This document shows positions 28,001-30,649 of a DNA stretch of 64,000 bases, piece after piece. This DNA is from Sphaerolaimus hirsutus. Its lineage: Eukaryota > Nematoda > Chromadorea > Monhysterida > Sphaerolaimidae. Under the pieces are notes generated by a model. The model saw only the letters and a list, made by a program, of their open reading frames with translations. It was not told the origin of the DNA and made no database searches. Within the stretch, counting starts at the first letter, position 1, and every line of letters starts with the position of its first letter. The stretch spans positions 28,462,997 through 28,526,996 of the forward strand of contig OZ038453.1 of the NCBI GenBank assembly GCA_964036195.1, in the 5' to 3' direction. Made by a program: the position numbers and the translations under genes.

Positions 28001-30471
28001 AAGTGTAAGGTATTTTTAAAATACCTAGGAAAGTGTAAAAAAAGTGCAAGTGTAAAAATTTTTTAAGCGTGTGCACTTTAAGTTAACGCCTTTGAACATG
28101 TGACAACACTCTTGCTTTCACTTTTAGATGAATTTAATGATCGTTTAGTTTCATTGTTTCATATTATCCTCATCAAACACAATCATCACAAAACAAGGGA
28201 ACAATTCACTTTGTTCAACACCAGGGGTCTCCTAGGGTGATTGGGGTATGCCCCCCAAAAAGCTCCAGCTATCTATTTATCCCAGAAGTTGCTCTGGATT
28301 CTGAGGCTCAGCTATCTATTGATCCCCAACCCCCAGAAAATGTTTCAGCCTTCTATCCTACTTTCTGCTCTACTGATTTAGTATCTATCTGAACCCTTGT
28401 AGAAGTCCAAACCTACGGAACCCCTGTTCAACACAGACAGGTGTGAAGTAACTCGACAATAGAACTATGACAAAAATTACAGTTTTTTCAAATAGCGAAT
28501 ATGAACGTGAAAATTTGCAAAAGGAAGCAAATTTTATTGACTTTGAGAACATTGGGGGGAACATCCCTCAAAATACAATACGTTACAAGCGAATTGGACG
28601 AGGGCCAAGTGTAGTACAGCGATCCAATTTTTACGACACACCCATATTTCAACACAATTTCTATTTCTATCGCTGTTTTCAATGAGCTATGTACACGTGC
28701 AGTTGTTTTTTTTGACACACGTTCTCATTCAGTTTCTTTTTTTGTAGTTTTACACTTTTTCAAAAGTGTAAAACTGGCCCGCGTGAAATTCTTTTTACAC
28801 TTTTTTTACCCGGGTAATTTGGTGGGAAAGTGTAAAAAAGTGTAAGGGTATTTTTGAAGTGTAAGTGTAAGTGTAAATATAAATACCCATTTACCCGGGT
28901 ATTTCGGGTAAGTGTAAATACACTTTCGCAACTCTGGTGATCACAAGGGGCACTTCAGACCACTTCAGTGCACTTGATGAGCACATTATTTGCTGTGAGA
29001 CTTTGCCAACCGTTCACACTCGTTCGCAGCTGGTGTTTATGGTGGGCATCCGGAAATTGATCGAGTGCATGTTCACCCGCTTCGAGTTGGGCCGGCTGGT
29101 GCCACTCCCGGACCCTGTAAAAACCCTGTAAAATGTCAAATGTCATGCAAAGTGTCTGAAGTCATGGAAAATGCCCTGCAAAATGGCAACCGAGTTGCCA
29201 TTTTGCATGGCAGCAACTGAGTTGCCATTTTGCATGGCAGCAACCGAGTTACCATTTTGCATGGCAGCAACCGAGTTGCCATTTTGCAGGACATTTTGCA
29301 TGACTTTAGACACTTTGCATGACATTTTACAATTTACAGGGTTTTTTACAGGGTCTGGGAGTGCCCCCTGGACGACATCATGCCCGACTTTGTGAAGCGC
29401 AAGAAGCACCAGGAGAGGGTCAGGAAGGAGTCGCTCGCCGCCGCCGTGCATACTATTAAACAGAAGGTAAACCAGGCTAGGGTTGGGAATTTCAAAATTT
29501 TCCGGTTTAAGTATCGGGTATCGGGTCCAAAAAATTTCGGGTCAGGTTCCAAAAATTTGGCGGGTATCGGGTTTGGGTTCGGGTAGCCAGAGTCGGATTT
29601 GGGTATCGGGTTTCGGTTGCAAAAAGTGTGCGTGTATCGGGTTTGGGGCAGGTCGGGTCGAGTCGGGTTCCCAACCCTAAACTAGGTGCCAGTTCCGCAA
29701 ATTGAGAAGTGAGGAGTGAAATGGCAAATGCGAAGTGAAATGAGAAGTACTTACCAGGAAAGGAAAACACATCGTTGATGTATTTCAGGGTAAAAATTGA
29801 AAAACAGACACCAATTTTTATATTTTCTTTGGTAGAAAAATACTCACTACTATGTTTCTGTGAGAAAAAAATACCCATTTCTACGGTTTCCCTGGAAAAA
29901 ATATTCATTTTTACGTTTTCTCTGGAAAAAAGTATTTTACTCACCTTTTACACACTGTAAAAGTAAAAATAAAACGCTGTACGTTTTCTGCACTCAGGTG
30001 TGAGTAAAATTTGAATACATTACGTTTACGTTTACTTTGGAAAAAGTTCAGTACTTTTAACAACTTTGCACCCCCCCCCAGGCACTAACCCTCGAACCGA
30101 ACAAAATGGCACTGGCAGCCGCTAGGCAACAACGCAGTATGTCGCCCGATGGCCAGCCAGGCGCCTACAGCCCAGGTGCCAGTCCCGGACCCTGTAAAAT
30201 GTCATGTAAAATGTAAAATGTCATGCAGAGTGTCAAAAGTCATGTAAAATGGATGGTAAAATGGCAAACGTACAAATGCCATTTCACTGGGCGTTTTACA
30301 TGACTTTTGGCACTTTGCAGGACATCTGTCATTTAACAGGGCTTTTTACAGGGTCTGGGACTGCCCCCAGGGGGGGTCGTCGGCAGTCCGAGAAGGTCAA
30401 AGGAGAGGGACCCAAATAGTTTGACACATGCTGATAGGTGCGTGGGGGTGAAGGGTGCAAGCCATAGGTGA
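899..30471 (+). CDS. SLC4A4-like: SLC4-family (NBCe-like) bicarbonate transporter gene, 5'-partial, 27 exons
   Basis: Plasma-membrane transporter expected to move HCO3-/CO3 2- with Na+ (family knowledge). Exons: 899-1025, 4578-4668, 6983-7052, 8241-8326, 9628-9685, 12669-12823 (or -12742), 13809-13952, 14662-14844, 15325-15411, 16093-16183, 17654-17871, 18818-18951, 19357-19458, 19945-20062, 21313-21444, 21970-22071, 22489-22602, 22948-23013, 23351-23510, 24127-24238, 25716-25788, 26209-26322, 26649-26780, 29030-29098, 29362-29466, 30082-30175, 30371-30471. All splice phases join. Diagnostic motifs seen: [106 protein letters not shown] CxC pair and sequons in loop 3 and the DTPKLxVPSEF motif favour NBCe1/NBCe2 over anion exchangers. 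About 1,010 codons are visible against 1,035-1,080 in NBCe1, so only a short N-terminus is missing. The family is secure; ion selectivity is inferred. Confidence 0.93.
1597..1627 (+). repeat. GTT microsatellite
   Basis: Run of GTT triplets giving poly-Q/poly-C frames. Intronic. Surrounding 1250-1960 shows no recognisable gene, only AT-rich DNA with a short GC-rich inverted repeat (GGGTGGGCGCGC / GCGCAAGCGACCCACCC) at 1365-1422. Confidence 0.85.
2020..3060 (+). repeat. minisatellite of about 10 bp, TGTCAAGTGATAAA type
   Basis: About 1 kb of degenerate tandem units alternating AAATGTCAAGT and GATAAATGTCAAG. No protein coding. The word AAATGTCAA also forms the arms of the H hairpins, so the two may be related (inference). 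Confidence 0.9.
3060..3540. other. intronic stretch with no recognisable feature
   Basis: Moderately AT-rich unique-looking DNA between the minisatellite and the foldback region. Short frames on the minus strand have no homology I recognise. Confidence 0.6.
3738..4376. mobile_element. foldback element, about 640 bp
   Basis: Left ACCTGG...CTCCCTACAGATTTGTAG and right CTACAAAATCTGTAGGGAG...CCAGGT are inverted. Inner arms (TTGTCGGGCGGGCTACTCGC / GCGAGTAGCCCGCCCGACAA) are perfect. The centre lies near 4060. A related diverged arm lies at 3560-3730. No clear target duplication. Confidence 0.75.
4374..4522 (+). mobile_element. H-family hairpin MITE, 3' duplication decayed
   Basis: Starts GTGCCAGTACAAGACCCTGT after CAG and ends GGGTCTGGAGGTGCCCC. 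The downstream triplet is TTG, so the duplication is no longer visible. It lies at the border of the foldback element ending near 4376. Confidence 0.75.
4578..4668 (+). CDS. SLC4A4-like: SLC4 exon b: KFEE core of N-domain
   Basis: Acceptor CACACAG, donor CAG|GTGAGT. Encodes [20 protein letters not shown] and then a segment ending HSIFQ. It matches the most conserved stretch of the SLC4 cytoplasmic domain (KFEE-VE-GG-RWSKP). Confidence 0.93.
5052..5377 (+). mobile_element. hAT-like MITE, CATAGGCGG ends
   Basis: Ends CATAGGCGGCGCAAG and GGCCGCCTATG, flanked by CCGAGAAT (5044-5051) and CTGAGAAT (5378-5385), an 8-bp duplication with one mismatch. The interior has repeated CTTGTGACATTCACA words. 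Confidence 0.82.
5443..5968 (+). mobile_element. CAGGGGTCT-ended MITE with CAGCTATCTATC repeats
   Basis: Starts CAGGGGTCTCGAATGG after AACTGACC and closes near GATACCCTCG before ATCTGACC (7 of 8 bp match). It contains CAGCTATCTATCTATCC blocks, C-runs and a GAAAAAGCCTATATAT segment. Related sequence recurs at 6590-6915, 9050-9240 and 39060-39240. Confidence 0.6.
6228..6436 (+). repeat. interspersed repeat (ATGATACTCTGCCCTCGCAC)
   Basis: Shares ATGATACTCTGCCCTCGCAC, GGAAGCGTGCCAAT and TTCCAGC-GGAACCACGCG with 11289-11503. Fragments recur at 31945-31980 and 32388-32420. No coding potential recognised. Confidence 0.65.
6590..6915 (+). repeat. partial second copy of the CAGCTAT-type repeat
   Basis: Parallels 5640-5965 (TAGATTTTCACC-TCAAAATCACTAGTT, GAAAAAGCCTATATAT, TCCCTCC-GAGGAGCGAT). 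It ends AAAACCCCTG. Its left end is not a clean terminus. Confidence 0.6.
6983..7052 (+). CDS. SLC4A4-like: SLC4 exon c: N-domain
   Basis: Acceptor CCCCAG, donor G|GTTCGT. Encodes [19 protein letters not shown] plus QQLV, equivalent to the LR-C---G-VLLD segment of SLC4 proteins. GC-rich relative to the surrounding repeat DNA. Ends in phase 1. Confidence 0.9.
7128..7770. mobile_element. foldback-like repeat with GTCGACAAGTCCA words
   Basis: Left TGAGGCGTCCAATTCTAAAA and right TTTTAGAGTTAGACACCTCA are inverted. Many GGCGACAAGTCCA repeats lie inside. A fragment recurs at 22690-22770. No coding region. It fills most of intron 7053-8240. Confidence 0.65.
7978..8217 (+). mobile_element. G-run MITE, CCGTATT ends, TA duplication
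   Basis: CCGTATTTCCTC ... GAGGAAATATGG with TA at 7976-7977 and 8218-8219. Contains GCATTTCCCGGACCACAAAT, shared with copies at 15604, 20231 and 62348. Confidence 0.82.
8241..8326 (+). CDS. SLC4A4-like: SLC4 exon d: N-domain
   Basis: Acceptor ATACTCAG, donor AAG|GTCCTT. The 2-nt start completes E, giving [18 protein letters not shown] and then a segment ending ALNKPK. This corresponds to the helix after the LD motif (I-DQ-I--G-L). A TA-inserting MITE ends only 21 bp upstream of the acceptor. Confidence 0.85.
8338..8493 (+). mobile_element. short relative of the TAGGGTTCAAACG MITE
   Basis: Ends CGGGTTCAAATGGG and CCCGTTTGGACCCTA, with a decayed GGGATTGGGATCGG core. No clear target duplication. 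It begins 12 bp after the exon ending 8326. Confidence 0.6.
8682..9521 (+). mobile_element. hAT-like element with CAGGGTTGG-type ends, copy 1
   Basis: Ends CATGGTTGGTTTTAGTAAAA and GATTTTGCCAACCCTG, with the perfect 8-bp duplication CCCAGCAG (8674-8681, 9522-9529). The interior is low-complexity TTTTATTTTATT and AAATTTTTACAAAA. No transposase. Confidence 0.9.
9628..9685 (+). CDS. SLC4A4-like: SLC4 exon e: linker of N-domain
   Basis: Short exon, acceptor GCGCAG, donor AAAG|GTTGGT. Encodes [19 protein letters not shown] and ends in phase 1, joining to D-SSLAHMG of the next exon. This linker is poorly conserved in the family. The call rests on phase compatibility and splice sites on both sides. 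Confidence 0.7.
9798..11882. mobile_element. foldback element interrupted by a hAT-like insertion
   Basis: Left CTAAACACCTTCCCACTCAA is inverted at the right end (...TGGGTGGCAAGGTGTTTAG). Arms also pair through GCATTCCACCCTGCCCACAG and GGGTGCCAAAGGGTGCCACG words. The centre lies near 10340. The right arm is split by the element at 10787-11775. Confidence 0.82.
10787..11775 (+). mobile_element. hAT-like element, CAGAGTTG ends, copy 1
   Basis: Ends CAGAGTTGCGAAAGTGTA and TTTTAACAACTCTG, with perfect 8-bp duplication CTATATAC (10779-10786, 11776-11783). Rich in TTACACTTACACTTTC and ATACCCGGGTA. An ATGATACTCTG repeat fragment is nested at 11289-11503. Confidence 0.9.
11920..12160. mobile_element. 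GAATAATCCCCC-type MITE fragments
   Basis: CATATTTGCTTGAATAATCC, repeated CCTGTAAGACAAGTGAGGAA and C-rich AATAATTCCCCC words. Same subfamily as 14117-14437, 22823-22930 and 25446-25530. Confidence 0.6.
12305..12635. mobile_element. GTGAAGTG-rich inverted-repeat element
   Basis: Left GTAGGCCACTTCACAG and right CACTTCACGCACATCCAGCCTAC are imperfect inverted ends. The interior is packed with GTGAAGTGTCTTCAC words. Related sequence at 27690-27917 and 28945-29000. Confidence 0.6.
12669..12823 (+). CDS. SLC4A4-like: SLC4 exon f: variable linker, two possible donors
   Basis: Acceptor TTAACACAG. Two in-frame phase-0 donors are visible: CAG|GTAAGT after 12742 (consensus strength) and AAG|GTCAGT after 12823. 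The 81 nt between them stay open and encode [19 protein letters not shown] followed by ADVLEQYK. Either form joins correctly to PNLRFYRKL. Alternative donor use is likely but unproven. Confidence 0.72.
12861..13000. mobile_element. short G-run MITE remnant
   Basis: CCTTGAAATACCCCC ... TATTTCGAGGAAATATGG with GTGTCCATTTTGAGGGG. Degraded member of the CCGTATT-ended family. 13130-13440 beyond it is AGATTTTCTGAGATTT low-complexity DNA. Confidence 0.6.
13809..13952 (+). CDS. SLC4A4-like: SLC4 exon g: GAEA / GEVDFL core
   Basis: Acceptor CATTCAG, donor GAG|GTGCAT. Encodes [20 protein letters not shown], then [20 protein letters not shown], ending LLLEELTE. Near-diagnostic for SLC4 ([20 protein letters not shown]). 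48 codons, phase 0. Confidence 0.95.
14117..14437. mobile_element. GAATAATTCCCC-type MITE
   Basis: TATTTTCTTGAATAGTTCCC at the left and GGGGGATTATTCAAGCAAAT at the right, inverted, with C-runs inside. Confidence 0.65.
14450..14660 (+). repeat. degenerate CCCTACA tandem array
   Basis: About 200 bp of CCCTACA/CCCTACACC variants, reading TGTAGGG on the other strand. It resembles a telomere-like heptamer but is degenerate, and it ends directly at the acceptor of exon h, where it may serve as the pyrimidine tract. Confidence 0.85.
14662..14844 (+). CDS. SLC4A4-like: SLC4 exon h: PTRFLF-LLGP segment
   Basis: Acceptor TACCCAG, donor CAG|GTTGGG. Encodes [20 protein letters not shown], then a [13 protein letters not shown] segment and AVDQYMDQ. 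It aligns with VPVPTRFLF-LLGP ... GRA-ATLMSDE-F in NBCs. 61 codons. A degenerate CCCTACA array abuts the acceptor. Confidence 0.95.
14890..15267 (+). mobile_element. G-run MITE, CTGTATT/AATACGG ends
   Basis: CTGTATTACCTCGAGATACC ... GAGGTAATACGG, TA on both sides (14888-14889, 15268-15269). Contains a run of G at 15205-15218. Lies in intron 14845-15324. Confidence 0.8.
15325..15411 (+). CDS. SLC4A4-like: SLC4 exon i: [14 protein letters not shown]
   Basis: Acceptor CCCACAG, donor ACG|GTTGGT. Encodes [20 protein letters not shown] and then a proline-rich tail ending STRKT. Matches VLPPGEWDP-IRIEPPK of NBCs, near the end of the folded N-domain. 29 codons, phase 0. Confidence 0.93.
15604..15861 (-). 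mobile_element. G-run MITE, CCGTATT ends
   Basis: CCGTATTTTCTCGAAATACC ... GGAAATACGG after TA. Contains GTGGTCCGGGAAATGCAGAA, the reverse of the word found in the 7978 and 20231 copies. Confidence 0.8.
16008..16092 (+). mobile_element. partial GCCCGACA-type element at an acceptor
   Basis: Contains GCCCGATATGTCGGGCAGCC and TTCGGGCAATTTAAATTTAC, then CGCCCACGTAG at the splice acceptor. The end sequence matches the acceptor side of intron 20063-21312. The donor side of this intron does not show the partner arm. Confidence 0.55.
16093..16183 (+). CDS. SLC4A4-like: SLC4 exon j: acidic linker before membrane domain
   Basis: Acceptor CACGTAG, donor GAAG|GTATTT. Encodes an acidic linker beginning [13 protein letters not shown]. 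Phase 1 at the end matches the 2-nt start of the next exon. Family members carry a variable, charged linker here. The acceptor lies inside the terminus of a GCCCGACA-type repeat. Confidence 0.75.
16972..17619. mobile_element. element with GGTGCCCAAGTA repeats at both ends
   Basis: The left end holds direct GGTGCCCAAGTA(AACCC) units; the right end holds their reverse complement. The loop carries paired ACTAGTCAACTAG and GAGTCCGGGTAACATTCC words. It ends 34 bp before exon k. Confidence 0.75.
17654..17871 (+). CDS. SLC4A4-like: SLC4 exon k: [10 protein letters not shown] and first membrane helix
   Basis: Start chosen at CACACAG|AA because only this acceptor keeps phase with exon j; the alternative after GCACCAG would hit TAA. 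Encodes [20 protein letters not shown], then [14 protein letters not shown] and the first transmembrane helix with ITFGG-like [12 protein letters not shown]. 72 codons. Confidence 0.93.
17872..18817 (+). mobile_element. intron with GCCCGA-type ends hosting a simple-repeat MITE
   Basis: Starts GTTAGTTGCCCGATTTTGTG and ends ACCCGATTAATTTACCCTACAG. The termini are related to those of the introns at 20063 and 23014. A separate MITE (18149-18789) with a perfect 8-bp duplication is inserted near the right end. Confidence 0.6.
18149..18789 (+). mobile_element. hAT-like MITE with a CCCGAT simple-repeat core
   Basis: Ends TAGGGTTCAAACGGG and CCCGTTTGAACCCTA, flanked by the 8-bp duplication AATATAAC (18141-18148, 18790-18797). 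The interior is two blocks of (CCCGAT)n with CGAAAGTTTTCAAAT-type spacers. These give the RSRSRS/DPDPDP frames on both strands, which are not proteins. Confidence 0.88.
18818..18951 (+). CDS. SLC4A4-like: SLC4 exon l: [12 protein letters not shown]2-TM3
   Basis: Acceptor CCTACAG, donor GG|GTTGGT. Encodes helix TM2 and the conserved [20 protein letters not shown], part of the substrate-site half-helix region of the SLC4/SLC26 fold (family knowledge). Confidence 0.96.
19123..19312 (+). mobile_element. H-family hairpin MITE, CAG duplication
   Basis: Palindromic arms around ACCCTGTAAAA...TTTTACAGGGT, flanked by CAG at 19120-19122 and 19313-19315. It lies within the intron 18952-19356, 44 bp before the acceptor. 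Confidence 0.85.
19357..19458 (+). CDS. SLC4A4-like: SLC4 exon m: TM4 region
   Basis: Acceptor TTTCAG, donor CAG|GTCAGT. Encodes [20 protein letters not shown] and VATDMSALV, equivalent to the F-LW-GLW--FLC--LVATDAS segment. Phase is exact on both sides. Confidence 0.95.
19717..19904 (-). mobile_element. H-family hairpin MITE, CTG duplication, reverse orientation
   Basis: The end that reads GTGCCACTCCC lies on the right (GGGAGTGGCAC), so the element is inverted relative to the intron copies. It is flanked by CTG at 19714-19716 and 19905-19907. Within intron 19459-19944. Confidence 0.85.
19945..20062 (+). CDS. SLC4A4-like: SLC4 exon n: [10 protein letters not shown]5
   Basis: Acceptor CCCCAG. 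Encodes [20 protein letters not shown], then [14 protein letters not shown] and IIEYQ. Y-TRFTEE-F--LI--IFI-EA--K is diagnostic. The 3' boundary is placed at CAG|GGACGG (20062/20063): this joins in phase to exon o, but the donor is GG, not GT. No GT nearby gives an open frame. Confidence 0.85.
20231..20504 (+). mobile_element. G-run MITE, CCGTATT ends, in AT repeat
   Basis: CCGTATTACCTCGAAATACC ... GAGGAAATACGG, inserted in a TATATA tract. Contains GCATTTCCCGGACCACAAAT. Confidence 0.82.
20787..21206 (+). mobile_element. G-run MITE, long subfamily, TA duplication
   Basis: CCGTATTACCTCGAAATACC ... GAGGTAATACGG, with TA at 20785-20786 and 21207-21208. Has the AACGTGTGTTCTGCATTGTA subfamily core also seen at 1-60 and 39690-39760. 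Confidence 0.82.
21313..21444 (+). CDS. SLC4A4-like: SLC4 exon o: large extracellular loop
   Basis: Acceptor CGCCCAG, donor ACT|GTGAAT. Encodes a hydrophilic loop starting [18 protein letters not shown]. It has two N-glycosylation sequons (NAS, NGT), a CxC pair and two further cysteines. The four-cysteine arrangement with CxC is a feature of the NBCe1 third extracellular loop. Confidence 0.82.
21970..22071 (+). CDS. SLC4A4-like: SLC4 exon p: TM6
   Basis: C-rich tract then CACAG acceptor; donor AGG|GTTGGT. Encodes [20 protein letters not shown], then [14 protein letters not shown]. Matches the S-ILFLGTY--S--LKKFK-SPYFPT segment of NBCe1. 34 codons. Confidence 0.94.
22175..22343 (+). mobile_element. 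H-family hairpin MITE, right end decayed
   Basis: Follows CTG (22172-22174) with GTGCCAGTCCCAGACTCTGG and the AAATGTCAAATGTCATGC arm. The right arm is recognisable (GACATTTGACATTTTCCCA) but the terminus is mutated. Within intron 22072-22488. Confidence 0.7.
22489..22602 (+). CDS. SLC4A4-like: SLC4 exon q: VSDFA ... DTPKL, TM7
   Basis: Acceptor AATACAG, donor AGG|GTGAGT. Encodes [20 protein letters not shown] and then [16 protein letters not shown]. The DTPKL-VPSEF motif is nearly identical to that of electrogenic NBCs. 38 codons. Confidence 0.96.
22948..23013 (+). CDS. SLC4A4-like: SLC4 exon r: RGW-I-P loop
   Basis: Acceptor CTCGCAG, donor CTG|GTGAGC. Encodes [20 protein letters not shown] plus PL, matching PT---RGWFV-PFGENPWW. 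22 codons, phase 0 on both sides. Confidence 0.92.
23014..23350 (+). mobile_element. intron made of a GCCCGACA-type element
   Basis: 337-bp GT-AG intron. It starts GTGAGCGATTGAATTTGCCC, with TTGGGCAGCCCG following. It ends with the complementary TTGGGCTGCCCGACA and CGGGCAAATAAAACC before CATCCCAG. The inverted ends coincide with the splice sites. Upstream triplet CTG, terminal triplet CAG, so any target duplication is imperfect. Confidence 0.7.
23351..23510 (+). CDS. SLC4A4-like: SLC4 exon s: MDQQIT-VIVNRKE, TM8
   Basis: Acceptor CATCCCAG, donor G|GTGAGT. Encodes [40 protein letters not shown] and a following helix. This is the most conserved SLC4 signature. Confidence 0.97.
24127..24238 (+). 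CDS. SLC4A4-like: SLC4 exon t: TM9 and APGE loop
   Basis: Acceptor CCCCAG, donor AG|GTAAAA. Encodes [20 protein letters not shown], then [15 protein letters not shown]. It aligns with PWYVAATVISI-H---L--E-E--APGE. Phase joins to REQRVTG. Confidence 0.94.
24261..25042 (+). mobile_element. hAT-like MITE with an ATATCGA simple-repeat core
   Basis: Same ends as the 18149 copy (TAGGGTTCAAACG ... CGTTTGAACCCTA), flanked by CTTGTAGG at 24253-24260 and 25043-25050. Inside each end lies a block of ATATCGAAT-type repeats. The centre (about 24450-24860) is unique AT-rich DNA. Confidence 0.9.
25062..25433 (+). mobile_element. H-family composite: one hairpin inserted in another
   Basis: The outer copy starts GGGGCAGTCCCAGACCCTGT and ends CAGGGTCTGGGAGTGGCA. 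An inner copy (25094-25271) is flanked by CTG at 25091-25093 and 25272-25274. Both lie in intron 24239-25715. Confidence 0.78.
25716..25788 (+). CDS. SLC4A4-like: SLC4 exon u: REQRVTG, TM10
   Basis: Acceptor ATCGCAG, donor AAG|GTGTGT. Encodes [20 protein letters not shown] and then PVLK. REQRVTG is an invariant SLC4 motif. Confidence 0.95.
25793..26196. mobile_element. hAT-like element fragment ending CAACTCTG
   Basis: Ends TTATAACAACTCTG 12 bp before exon v. Contains AAATAAATACTTTACATTT and GCTATTTTGAG words. The left terminus is unclear, so no target duplication could be scored. Confidence 0.5.
26209..26322 (+). CDS. SLC4A4-like: SLC4 exon v: [14 protein letters not shown]11
   Basis: Acceptor ACGCAG, donor CACCAG|GTGGCA. 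Encodes [28 protein letters not shown] and MPKKHQ. The donor GT is the first dinucleotide of an H-family hairpin element. 38 codons. Confidence 0.96.
26323..26648 (+). mobile_element. intron made of one H-family hairpin element (introner-like)
   Basis: The whole intron between KHQ and PDY is one snap-back element. It starts GTGGCATTCACAGACCCTGT and ends ACAGGGTCTGGGACTGCCCC followed by CAG. The last exon triplet (CAG, 26320-26322) is repeated as the last intron triplet (CAG, 26646-26648), as expected for a 3-bp target duplication. So GT comes from the element and AG from the duplicated target. Some internal rearrangement is visible in the loop. Confidence 0.88.
26649..26780 (+). CDS. SLC4A4-like: SLC4 exon w: [14 protein letters not shown]12
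   Basis: Acceptor CCCCCCAG (the duplicated CAG at the end of the hairpin), donor ATG|GTGAGT. Encodes [20 protein letters not shown], then a helix ending ILFPLM. 44 codons. Confidence 0.96.
26827..27200 (+). mobile_element. GGCGC-rich hAT-like MITE
   Basis: Ends TAGTGATGGAAAAACGCCATGG and TTTTTACATCACTA, flanked by GGTGACAG / GGTGACAT (7 of 8). Dense GGCGC palindromes and a 21-bp tandem (TGGCGCTTGGTGTCAAAGTCC type, four copies, 27108-27185). Relatives at 44098-44260, 47220-47425, 55082-55280 and 58620-58795. Confidence 0.8.
27918..28936 (-). mobile_element. hAT-like element, CAGAGTTG ends, copy 2
   Basis: Ends CAGAGTTGTTAAAATACCGG and ACTTTCGCAACTCTG, perfect duplication GTGATCAC (27910-27917, 28937-28944). 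Opposite orientation to copy 1 and interrupted by a second MITE. Confidence 0.9.
28222..28426 (+). mobile_element. CAGGGGT-ended MITE nested in the previous element
   Basis: Ends CAGGGGTCTCCTAGGG and CGGAACCCCTG, with perfect duplication TTCAACAC (28214-28221, 28427-28434). Contains CAGCTATCTAT words like 5443-5968. Confidence 0.88.
29030..29098 (+). CDS. SLC4A4-like: SLC4 exon x: last membrane helix, VRK-motif
   Basis: Acceptor GTTCGCAG, donor GGCTG|GTGCCA. Encodes [20 protein letters not shown] plus GRL, matching ALV-VRK-MD--F---ELS-L. The donor GT again comes from an H-family hairpin. 23 codons. Confidence 0.92.
29099..29370 (+). mobile_element. intron made of one H-family hairpin element, CTG target
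   Basis: Starts GTGCCACTCCCGGACCCTGT and ends ACAGGGTCTGGGAGTGCCCC then CTG. The flanking triplets are CTG (29096-29098) and CTG (29368-29370). Because the target was CTG, no AG is formed at the end of the element. The nearest AG (GGGAG, ending 29361) lies inside the terminal repeat and keeps frame. The loop holds a tandem array of about 30-bp units, each with GCAACYGAGTT(G/A)CCATTTTGC. Confidence 0.87.
29362..29466 (+). CDS. SLC4A4-like: SLC4 exon y: DD-MP, start of C-tail
   Basis: Encodes (CPL)[17 protein letters not shown], then a basic tail ending IKQK; donor AAG|GTAAAC. DD-MP is the conserved post-membrane motif. If splicing uses the only nearby AG in frame (29360-29361), three extra residues C-P-L precede DDIMP. 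If the hairpin is removed exactly, the exon starts at 29371 behind a non-canonical TG. Confidence 0.82.
29478..29679 (+). mobile_element. TAGGGTTGGGAA-ended MITE with TCGGGTA core
   Basis: Ends TAGGGTTGGGAA and TTCCCAACCCTA. The interior is GGGTATCGGGTTTGGGTTCG-like simple repeat. Flanks AACCAGGC / AACTAGGT agree at 6 of 8 positions. It lies 12 bp after the donor of exon y. Confidence 0.65.
30082..30175 (+). CDS. SLC4A4-like: SLC4 exon z: C-terminal tail
   Basis: C-tract CCCCCAG acceptor, donor CCCAG|GTGCCA from an H hairpin. Encodes [20 protein letters not shown] and then [11 protein letters not shown]. Cytoplasmic tails are poorly conserved in the family. The call rests on phase and splice sites. 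Confidence 0.7.
30176..30370 (+). mobile_element. intron made of one H-family hairpin element, CAG target
   Basis: 195-bp intron starting GTGCCAGTCCCGGACCCTGT and ending ACAGGGTCTGGGACTGCCCC then CAG. Upstream exon triplet CAG (30173-30175) equals terminal triplet CAG (30368-30370). Long complementary arms make it a near-perfect stem-loop. Canonical GT-AG, phase 1. Confidence 0.9.
30371..30471 (+). CDS. SLC4A4-like: SLC4 terminal exon candidate
   Basis: Follows the H-hairpin acceptor CCCCCAG at 30370. Reads [20 protein letters not shown] and runs to TGA at 30469-30471. An internal donor GATAG|GTGCGT (30437/30438) could instead splice to the acceptor TTATTGCAG|CTCTG at 31693, which would give a short ending SSASQPLL and TGA at 31715-31717. 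Which end is used cannot be decided from sequence. Confidence 0.6.
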
Positions 30472-30482
30472 CATGGGATCAG

Positions 30483-30646
30483 TTTTAGACCCTGTAAGTG
30501 TAAAGTAAAGTGTCAAATGACATGTAAAATGTCGATCAAAAAAAAGGTTTTATTACTGAACTTTACATGACAATTTACACTTTACTTTACATTTGTCACA
30601 ACAATTGACACTTTACTTTACACTTTACAGGGCTTGGGAATGCCCC
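30483..30646 (+). mobile_element. H-family hairpin MITE, CAG duplication
   Basis: Arms GACCCTGTAA...TTTACAGGGCTTGGGAATGCCCC, flanked by CAG at 30480-30482 and 30647-30649. It sits just downstream of the candidate stop codon of the transporter. Confidence 0.78.
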
Positions 30647-30649
30647 CAG

